Part shown: piece by piece, positions 57,865 through 64,000 of the stretch
How the letters are laid out: each line of letters opens with the position of its first letter
Position numbering within the stretch: position 1 is the stretch's first letter
Source of the DNA: an uncultured beta proteobacterium
Lineage (GTDB): Bacteria; Pseudomonadota; Gammaproteobacteria; Burkholderiales; Burkholderiaceae
DNA: 64,000 nt
Direction of reading: 5' to 3'
Assembly (NCBI GenBank): GCA_903871735.1
Contig: CAIQHU010000080.1
Location: 1-64,000, forward strand
The notes under the pieces: model-generated
What the model saw: the letters and a program-made list of their open reading frames with translations, nothing else
The model's database searches: none
Told to the model about the DNA's origin: nothing
Position numbers and translations under genes: made by a program

Positions 57865-58969
57865 ATGGAAGCCGAACGAATTAACTCACTACAGTCTCAT
57901 CTTAACCTCTTACGCACCCGTGTTGTAGACCTTCGGGGGTATCTTTGACTTTGATAGTAAAAGTCAACGATTAATCGAGGTAAATCTTCAGTTAGAGGAT
58001 CCCAAAGTTTGGGATGATCCTAAACAAGCGCAAGCTTTGGGTAAAGAAAAAAAAATGCTTGATGGTGTAGTTAACACCATCACTAAACTCGATAGCGACC
58101 TAGATGGCGCAATTGAACTCTTCGAACTAGCCGCTGCAGAATTAGATGATCAAACTCTTCAAGCGATCGAGGAAGATGAAAAAGCGATGGAATTCATCGT
58201 TGCAGACTTGGAGTTTCGTCGGATGTTTTCTAACCCGATGGACCCTTGTAATTGCTTTATCGATATCCAAGCCGGCGCTGGAGGGACTGAGGCCTGTGAT
58301 TGGGCGAGTATGCTGCTTCGACAATACTTAAGATACTGTGAACGAAAAGGCTTTAAAGCTGAAATTTTAGAAGAGTCAGACGGTGATGTGGCTGGTATTA
58401 AAAGTGCTACACTAAAAATTGACGGTGAATATGCTTTTGGTTTTTTGAGAACTGAAACGGGTGTCCACCGTCTCGTTCGAAAATCCCCTTTTGACTCCTC
58501 AGGCGGTCGACATACGTCCTTCTCAAGTATCTTTGTCTACCCAGAAATCGATGACTCCATCGAAATTGATATTAACCCAGCAGATATCCGAACAGATACC
58601 TACCGCGCGTCTGGCGCAGGCGGCCAACATATTAATAAAACTGACTCGGCAGTACGTCTAACGCATCTACCTACTGGTATCGTCGTTCAGTGTCAGAATG
58701 ATCGTAGTCAACACCGTAATCGTGCTGAAGCAATGACAATGCTCAAGTCTCGGCTTTATGAGCATGAATTACGTAAGCGCCAAGTGGAGCAAGACAAACT
58801 AGAAGCTACGAAAACAGATGTGGGTTGGGGCCATCAAATCCGCTCCTATGTGTTAGACCAAAGTCGTATAAAAGATCTGCGCACGAATATCGAGATATCC
58901 AATACCCAAAAAGTTTTAGATGGCGATCTTGACCCCTTTATTGAAGCTAGCCTCAAAATGAATGTTTAA
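57865..58969 (+). CDS. prfB: Peptide chain release factor 2, with programmed +1 frameshift
   Basis: Release factor 2 recognises UGA and UAA stop codons; the product is 367 residues. The first 27 codons (57865-57945) run into an in-frame TGA at 57946. The site CGGGGGTATCTTTGAC carries the internal Shine-Dalgarno GGGGG and the slippery CTT before TGA, as in E. coli. A +1 shift skips T57946 and reading resumes at GAC 57947 through 58969. Downstream motifs are the specificity tripeptide SPF (in [10 protein letters not shown]) and the catalytic GGQ (in [15 protein letters not shown]). The frameshift makes RF2 synthesis depend on its own level. A simple ORF call would start wrongly at 58037. lysS follows after 35 bp. 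Confidence 0.96.
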
Positions 58970-59004
58970 AGCATTTAGCCCATTGACTTGAAAATTATTC
59001 TGCT

Positions 59005-60564
59005 ATGAACGACAAAACACCTATAGAGCAATCAGCCATCGACCCAAGTCTTCAGATCGATGAGAACCATCTCATCAATGAGCGCCGAGAAAAATTAGCC
59101 CGTTTAAGACAACAAGGATTAACCTACCCCAACGATTTTGTGCCAACTCACCTAGCACTCGAGCTGCACCAACAGTTTAATGACTGCAGTAAAGAAGAGC
59201 TTGCAGATCAAGCGGTGTATGTCAAAATGGCTGGGCGCATGCTGCTCAAGCGCGTGATGGGCAAAGCTAGTTTTGCCACAGTCCAAGATCGTACTGGACA
59301 AATCCAATTCTATATGAATGATAATGAGACTGGCGAAGAGTCGCATACCGCTTTTAAACATTGGGACATGGGCGATATCATCGCAGCAGAAGGCCTATTA
59401 TTTAAAACCAACCGAGGTGAACTATCAGTTCAGGTAAAAACATTACGCCTATTAACCAAATCACTTCGCCCTCTGCCAGAAAAGTTTCATGGTCTAACTA
59501 GCCAAGAAATGAAATATCGGCAACGTTATGTTGACCTGATCGTCTCCCCCCAAAGCAGACAAACATTTATTACGCGGACTAAAGCAATCAACGCCTTGCG
59601 TGAGTTCATGCAAGAGGCAGATTTTATGGAAGTCGAAACGCCGATGTTACATGTCATACCAGGCGGTGCTTCAGCTAAACCATTTATTACGCACCACAAT
59701 GCTCTGGATATGGAAATGTTCCTGCGCATTGCCCCAGAACTTTATTTAAAAAGACTCGTGGTTGGAGGCTTTGAGCGAGTTTTTGAAATTAATCGAAATT
59801 TCCGAAATGAAGGTGTTAGCCCTCGTCATAACCCAGAATTTACGATGATGGAATTTTACGCTGCCTATACAGATTACCAGTGGTTGATGCAATTTACTGA
59901 AAACCTAATTCGTCAAGTCAGTCTAAAAATTCATAACACTGCCGTACTCAATTACCAGGGTCGTGAACTAGATCTTTCCACCCCATTCGAACGACTAACG
60001 ATTACAGAAGCCATCTTGAAATATGCACCAAAGTCTGGCAAAAACTATACATTCGAAGAAATCAACGACCGGTCGTTTATTCGTTCTGAGTTAAAAAAAT
60101 CTGGGCAAAATATCGATGATCCCGCCATCATTCATGCCGGTCTTGGAGCCCATCAATTAGCGTTATTTGAAGTCTGTGCCGAAGAGCATCTATGGCAACC
60201 GACCTACATCATTGATTACCCCATTGAAGTAAGTCCTCTTGCGCGGGAGTCTGATACGCGACCTGGGATTACAGAGCGCTTTGAGCTATTTATTACTGGC
60301 CGTGAAATTGCAAATGGATTTTCAGAATTAAATGACTCTGAAGACCAAGCAAATCGTTTTCAAAAACAAGTCGAACAAAAAGATGCTGGTAATGAAGAGG
60401 CCATGTATTTTGACCATGACTTTATCCGAGCCCTAGAATATGGCATGCCACCAACCGGTGGCTGTGGGATTGGTATTGATCGACTGATCATGCTCCTGAC
60501 AGATTCAGCGAATATTCGGGATGTAATTCTCTTTCCACATCTGCGTCGTGAAGAAAATCTTTAA
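59005..60564 (+). CDS. lysS: Lysyl-tRNA synthetase (class II)
   Basis: This 519-residue class II synthetase charges tRNA-Lys. An N-terminal OB-fold anticodon domain (about 65-160, [23 protein letters not shown]) is followed by the catalytic core with motif 2 ([24 protein letters not shown] region) and motif 3 ([14 protein letters not shown]). It follows prfB as in many proteobacteria and is convergent with the isc genes. Confidence 0.97.
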   Translation: MNDKTPIEQSAIDPSLQIDENHLINERREKLARLRQQGLTYPNDFVPTHLALELHQQFNDCSKEELADQAVYVKMAGRMLLKRVMGKASFATVQDRTGQIQFYMNDNETGEESHTAFKHWDMGDIIAAEGLLFKTNRGELSVQVKTLRLLTKSLRPLPEKFHGLTSQEMKYRQRYVDLIVSPQSRQTFITRTKAINALREFMQEADFMEVETPMLHVIPGGASAKPFITHHNALDMEMFLRIAPELYLKRLVVGGFERVFEINRNFRNEGVSPRHNPEFTMMEFYAAYTDYQWLMQFTENLIRQVSLKIHNTAVLNYQGRELDLSTPFERLTITEAILKYAPKSGKNYTFEEINDRSFIRSELKKSGQNIDDPAIIHAGLGAHQLALFEVCAEEHLWQPTYIIDYPIEVSPLARESDTRPGITERFELFITGREIANGFSELNDSEDQANRFQKQVEQKDAGNEEAMYFDHDFIRALEYGMPPTGGCGIGIDRLIMLLTDSANIRDVILFPHLRREENL

Positions 60565-60594
60565 ATAAAATAGGATCTAAGTACTGCCTATCAT

Positions 60595-60933
60595 TTAATG
60601 ATTTTCTCGAGCATGATTAATCGAGTATTTAGGAATCTCGACAACTAACTCCTGCTGCCCAACAATGGCCTGACAGGAAAGTCTTGATTTGGGTGTTAAG
60701 CCCCAAGCCCGATCCAGTAAATCATCTTCGTTCTCATCGCTAGGATCTAGCGAATCAAAGCCCTCTCGCACAATTACATGACAGGTGGTACAAGCACATG
60801 ACATCTCACAGGCATGCTCAATAGAAATATCATTTTCTAATAAGGCTTCACAAATCGATGTGCCAGCAGGAACCTCCATCACGGCCCCTTCTGGGCAATA
60901 TTCTTCATGCGGTAAGACAATTACTTGAGTCAT
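60595..60933 (-). CDS. fdx: 2Fe-2S ferredoxin of the Isc system
   Basis: This 112-residue adrenodoxin-type ferredoxin has the cluster motif CEMSCACTTC (C-x5-C-x2-C) with the last Cys in SRLSCQ. It gives electrons for iron-sulfur cluster assembly. It is the last gene of iscU-iscA-hscB-hscA-fdx, 14 bp after hscA. It may also be available to the FNR-type reductase and 6-hydroxynicotinate reductase, since no ferredoxin is encoded in the nicotinate island. Confidence 0.95.
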   Translation of the reverse strand: MTQVIVLPHEEYCPEGAVMEVPAGTSICEALLENDISIEHACEMSCACTTCHVIVREGFDSLDPSDENEDDLLDRAWGLTPKSRLSCQAIVGQQELVVEIPKYSINHARENH

Positions 60934-60947
60934 AAATAATCCGTAAA

Positions 60948-62810
60948 TTAGATTTCTGAAAGGTTCTTACCGGTTAACGCTCTGCGTATATTCGCATTCA
61001 TCCTCTTGGCCGCAAATTCCTCAGTGGCTTGGGACAGAGCCTCAATTCCCGCGCGTAAGAGATCAATATTTTCTTGATCTTTTAATTGTCTTAAGGATCC
61101 TAAACCCTTTTCAATTAAAGTCAATTCTGCATCATTTAATAAATGCTTATCAATTTGCAAAGCGCTATCCACCGCATCCATTAAACGCTGCGCCTCAACT
61201 TGCTCTTCGCGTAAAGCTCTGAGTTGCATATCTTCAGCCGCACTTGCAAAGCCCTCTGTCAACATACGCGCAATATCGCCATCTGCTAAGCCGTAACTGG
61301 GCTTGACATGTATCGAAGCACTGACGCCAGATTTTTCCTCCGCCGCACTCACTGATAACAAACCGTCAGCGTCTACTTGATAAGTCACCCGAATCCGAGC
61401 TGCACCCGCTACCATTGGTGGTATATCTCTTAACTCAAAGCGCGCTAGCGAACGACAATCCTCGGCTAACTCTCTCTCGCCTTGCAAAACATGGACGGCC
61501 ATTGCTGTTTGACCGTCCTTAAAAGTCGTAAAGTCCTGCGCTAAAGCAACCGGTATTGGTGTGTTACGTGGAATAATTTTTTCCACAAGACCCCCCATCA
61601 TCTCAACGCCAAGTGATAACGGGATCACATCTAAAAGTAACCACTCATCATTTTTGTTTTTATTACCCACCAGTAAATCTGCTTGGCGAGCAGCGCCAAG
61701 GGCAACTACCTCGTCGGGATTTAAATCGTTGAGGGGCGCACGACCAAACAAGGTTTCAACAGCTTGTTGGACATGCGGCATTCGAGTCGCACCACCCACC
61801 ATGACAACACCCTTGATTTCATCGAGCGATACCTTCGCATCGCGTAAGGCTTTTTTGACTGCTTGAATTGTTTTTTGGACTAAATCTTGCGTGAGCTGAA
61901 AAAAAGTTTCCTGAGAAATACTGATCTGTATAGCACTTTTATTACTAAAAGTATGTTCTAACAAAATGCCAGGATGAATACTTAAATTCTCTTTCGCATG
62001 CCGACATTTGAAAATTAAAGCCCGCTGGTCTTCAGCAGTTAATTGAGTCAAATTAGACTCTTGCAGAACCATCTGAAGTAGGGCATGATCAAAATCGTCT
62101 CCACCAAGCGCAGAGTTGCCCCCCGTCGAAAGTACCTCAAAAACACCTTTACTTAATCGTAATATAGAAACGTCAAATGTTCCGCCACCTAAATCGTAAA
62201 TCGCATAAATTCCCTCTGCCGCATGATCTAGTCCATAAGCCAAAGCAGCTGCTGTAGGCTCGTTAAGTAATCTTAAAACTTGAATACCCGCTAACTCAGC
62301 AGCGTCTTTAGTAGCTTGTCTCTGGGCATCATCAAAATATGCTGGCACAGTAATCACTGCACCTTCAATATCATCATTAAAAGTATCTTCTGCAAGTTGT
62401 CGCAGACGCGCTAAAATCTCTGCAGAAACCTCCACTGGACTTTTAATTCCAGCGACAGTTTGTAACTGCAACATACCAGGTGTGTCAATAAAATCATAGG
62501 GCAGTGATTTTTGATTTTTAATATCAGCCAGCGATCTACCCATGAAACGCTTTACCGAAATAATCGTATTTTTAGGATCTATCACAGCCTGCGCTAAAGC
62601 CTCATATCCGGCTTGCGTTTTACCACTGGGCAAATAACGCACTACTGATGGTAGAAAAGCCTGGCCACCCTCACTCAAAAGCACTTCGGGTAAGGCGTTT
62701 TTCATACTTGCTACTAAAGAATTCGTAGTTCCAAGATCAATGCCAATTGCAATACGACGCTGATGGGGGTTGCGCGACTGACCCGGTTCTGAAATTTGTA
62801 ATAAAGCCAT
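60948..62810 (-). CDS. hscA: Fe-S assembly Hsp70 chaperone HscA
   Basis: This 620-residue DnaK-family chaperone is dedicated to IscU. ATPase motifs are [53 protein letters not shown] and [11 protein letters not shown]. The substrate domain is shorter than in DnaK. It lies between hscB and fdx, which separates it from dnaK. Confidence 0.97.
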   Translation of the reverse strand: MALLQISEPGQSRNPHQRRIAIGIDLGTTNSLVASMKNALPEVLLSEGGQAFLPSVVRYLPSGKTQAGYEALAQAVIDPKNTIISVKRFMGRSLADIKNQKSLPYDFIDTPGMLQLQTVAGIKSPVEVSAEILARLRQLAEDTFNDDIEGAVITVPAYFDDAQRQATKDAAELAGIQVLRLLNEPTAAALAYGLDHAAEGIYAIYDLGGGTFDVSILRLSKGVFEVLSTGGNSALGGDDFDHALLQMVLQESNLTQLTAEDQRALIFKCRHAKENLSIHPGILLEHTFSNKSAIQISISQETFFQLTQDLVQKTIQAVKKALRDAKVSLDEIKGVVMVGGATRMPHVQQAVETLFGRAPLNDLNPDEVVALGAARQADLLVGNKNKNDEWLLLDVIPLSLGVEMMGGLVEKIIPRNTPIPVALAQDFTTFKDGQTAMAVHVLQGERELAEDCRSLARFELRDIPPMVAGAARIRVTYQVDADGLLSVSAAEEKSGVSASIHVKPSYGLADGDIARMLTEGFASAAEDMQLRALREEQVEAQRLMDAVDSALQIDKHLLNDAELTLIEKGLGSLRQLKDQENIDLLRAGIEALSQATEEFAAKRMNANIRRALTGKNLSEI

Positions 62811-62833
62811 ACAACCATTTACTCGTTCTATGT

Positions 62834-63382
62834 TTAAATCAATGCACTAAGCCGATGATCTAATTCTTCTAAAAAACGCTCTAAAAATAAAGCGCAGCGT
62901 AATTTCTCTAAAGCTGTTTCCGGGACTAAAGCCACATCAAAGGCCTTTTCTATTTGCAACAGCCATTCCTTCTGAATGGCTTGTACTTCCTGTTGTAATG
63001 CTTCCAATTTGGAGAGATCTGACTTCGCGTCGTCTAACTCTTCGCGCCATTCCATTTGCTGTATCAAAAATGCTTTAGGCATCGCGGTATTCGTTTCTAA
63101 CTGCGGATCCAACCCAGCCAATTGACACAAATAAAAACCCCTAGGAAGCGGTTGCTTTAGGGTTTGATAAGCAGTGTTCGCGTACGTCGTCATCTGTAAA
63201 GAACGACGCTTTTGCTGATCATCTTGGTTCACAAATTTATCAGGGTGGACCTCTTGCTGAATAGTTAAATAAGCACGGTCGAGGACACTTCTATCAATTT
63301 GAAACTGCCGCGGCAAGTTAAAAAAATCAAAGTAATCTGTAAAGCTACTAGACTCGGAAAGATTCGCCGCAACCACACTCAT
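62834..63382 (-). CDS. hscB: Fe-S assembly J-domain co-chaperone HscB
   Basis: This 182-residue protein has an N-terminal J domain with the HPD motif (EVHPDKF) and a C-terminal helical bundle that binds IscU. It stimulates the HscA ATPase. The predicted start overlaps iscA by 35 bp. The N-terminus is about ten residues longer than in E. coli, so a later start is possible, but the next Met lies beyond the HPD motif. Confidence 0.93.
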   Translation of the reverse strand: MSVVAANLSESSSFTDYFDFFNLPRQFQIDRSVLDRAYLTIQQEVHPDKFVNQDDQQKRRSLQMTTYANTAYQTLKQPLPRGFYLCQLAGLDPQLETNTAMPKAFLIQQMEWREELDDAKSDLSKLEALQQEVQAIQKEWLLQIEKAFDVALVPETALEKLRCALFLERFLEELDHRLSALI

Positions 63383-63668
63383 CCTTCACATTCGGATTTT
63401 GAAATTTAAAGCCTTCATTCAGTCCTTCACGGGCAAAGTCTAACTCTGTACCGTCTATATAAGGTAAGCTTTTGGGGTCTACAAAGACTTTAATTCCTTG
63501 TGATTCAAAAACGGCGTCATCCGCACTGACCTGATCAACGTATTCTAGCTCGTAAGCTAATCCGGAGCACCCAGTAGTTCGAACTCCCAAACGTAAACCA
63601 ATGCCCTTTCCCCGCTTTTCGAGATTGCGATTAACGTGTTTGGCTGCTTTTTCAGTTAGGCTAATCAT
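63348..63668 (-). CDS. iscA: Iron-sulfur cluster assembly protein IscA
   Basis: This 106-residue A-type carrier protein has the three conserved Cys in [10 protein letters not shown] and the C-terminal DECGCGESF. It binds iron or a cluster for transfer to apo-proteins. It lies 2 bp after iscU and overlaps hscB. Confidence 0.96.
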   Translation of the reverse strand: MISLTEKAAKHVNRNLEKRGKGIGLRLGVRTTGCSGLAYELEYVDQVSADDAVFESQGIKVFVDPKSLPYIDGTELDFAREGLNEGFKFQNPNVKDECGCGESFRV

Positions 63669-63670
63669 TT

Positions 63671-64000
63671 TTATTTTTGGTGTTTTTCACGATAATCTTG
63701 CACAGCTGCTTTTATCGCGTCTTCAGCCAAAATGGAGCAATGAATCTTCACCGGAGGCAAGGCTAATTCTTGAGAAATATGCGAATTTTTAATCTCTAGA
63801 GCTTGATCCAATGTCTTTCCTTTAATCCACTCTGTGACTAAAGAAGATGAGGCAATGGCTGAACCGCAGCCATAAGTCTTAAATTTTGCATCTTCAATCA
63901 CGCCCGCATCATTCACCCGAATTTGTAATTTCATCACATCACCACAAGCAGGCGCACCAACCATGCCAGTTCCAACTGCATCATCACTTTTTTCAAATGA
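63671..64000 (-). CDS. iscU: Iron-sulfur cluster scaffold IscU, 5' end outside the window
   Basis: Partial gene: the reading frame continues through the window edge with [11 protein letters not shown] before [11 protein letters not shown], the known IscU N-terminal context, so an ATG at 63964 is internal. The three cluster Cys lie in [17 protein letters not shown] and [14 protein letters not shown]. The HscA recognition motif LPPVK is present. About 15-20 residues are missing. iscS and iscR would lie beyond the window. Confidence 0.96.
   Translation of the reverse strand, partial: SFEKSDDAVGTGMVGAPACGDVMKLQIRVNDAGVIEDAKFKTYGCGSAIASSSLVTEWIKGKTLDQALEIKNSHISQELALPPVKIHCSILAEDAIKAAVQDYREKHQK

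Noticed and set aside
58037..58969. prfB starting at 58037 as a plain ORF
   Set aside because: The true gene starts at 57865 and crosses a TGA by +1 frameshift; the upstream codons match the RF2 N-terminus.

Overview
The window is AT-rich chromosomal DNA of a betaproteobacterium, most likely of the Burkholderiales. The evidence is the gene orders recJ-prfB-lysS, pyrG-kdsA-eno-ftsB, lolC-lolD-tatD-comEC and iscU-iscA-hscB-hscA-fdx, three Bug/TctC-type periplasmic binding proteins, and two complete Liv-type ABC importers. The low GC content recalls Polynucleobacter-like lineages, but the genus cannot be fixed from this window.

Layout. (1) 1-16700 holds accessory catabolic genes for an unidentified substrate: VOC protein, GntR regulator and Bug protein; a minus-strand unit of epimerase, family III CoA-transferase, alpha/beta hydrolase and atypical SDR; a Liv-type importer with a second SDR and an amidase; and a minus-strand unit of isocitrate-lyase-family enzyme, Bug protein and AbrB-type membrane protein. 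(2) 16702-18473 holds tRNA-Arg, an exported methyltransferase-fold protein and a gene-poor stretch. (3) 18474-22304 holds a nadC-type phosphoribosyltransferase, a fusion of ribose-1,5-bisphosphokinase (PhnN) with an AMP/thymidine-phosphorylase-type enzyme, and a Bug protein. (4) 22380-38261 is a nicotinate catabolic island: enamidase, TetR regulator, FNR-type reductase, 6-hydroxynicotinate reductase, a UPF0280 (ApbE-like) protein, two DUF1185 proteins, a Liv-type importer with fused permeases, and a NicA/NicB-type nicotinate dehydrogenase with a triheme cytochrome c tail. (5) 38391-64000 is mostly core genome: tRNAs, gltX, hslO, ftsB, eno, kdsA, pyrG, comEC, tatD, lolDC, recJ, prfB with its programmed frameshift, lysS and the isc genes.

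How they fit. The island combines the first enzyme of the aerobic Pseudomonas-type route (nicotinate to 6-hydroxynicotinate, electrons to cytochrome c) with the reductive, fermentation-type route known from Eubacterium barkeri (6-hydroxynicotinate to tetrahydro-6-oxonicotinate to 2-formylglutarate). The UPF0280 gene follows the reductase by 5 bp, and the E. barkeri reductase carries covalent flavin, so UPF0280 is a good candidate flavin transferase.

The most novel proposal is that the neighbouring nadC plus phosphorylase-kinase fusion form a PRPP-recycling shuttle. NadC would turn quinolinate + PRPP into nicotinate mononucleotide. The fusion would phosphorolyse that to nicotinate + ribose 1,5-bisphosphate and rephosphorylate the sugar to PRPP, feeding quinolinate carbon into the nicotinate island. 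The alternative is that the fusion salvages AMP-type nucleotides to PRPP. The sequence supports the domain assignments; the substrates are inferred.
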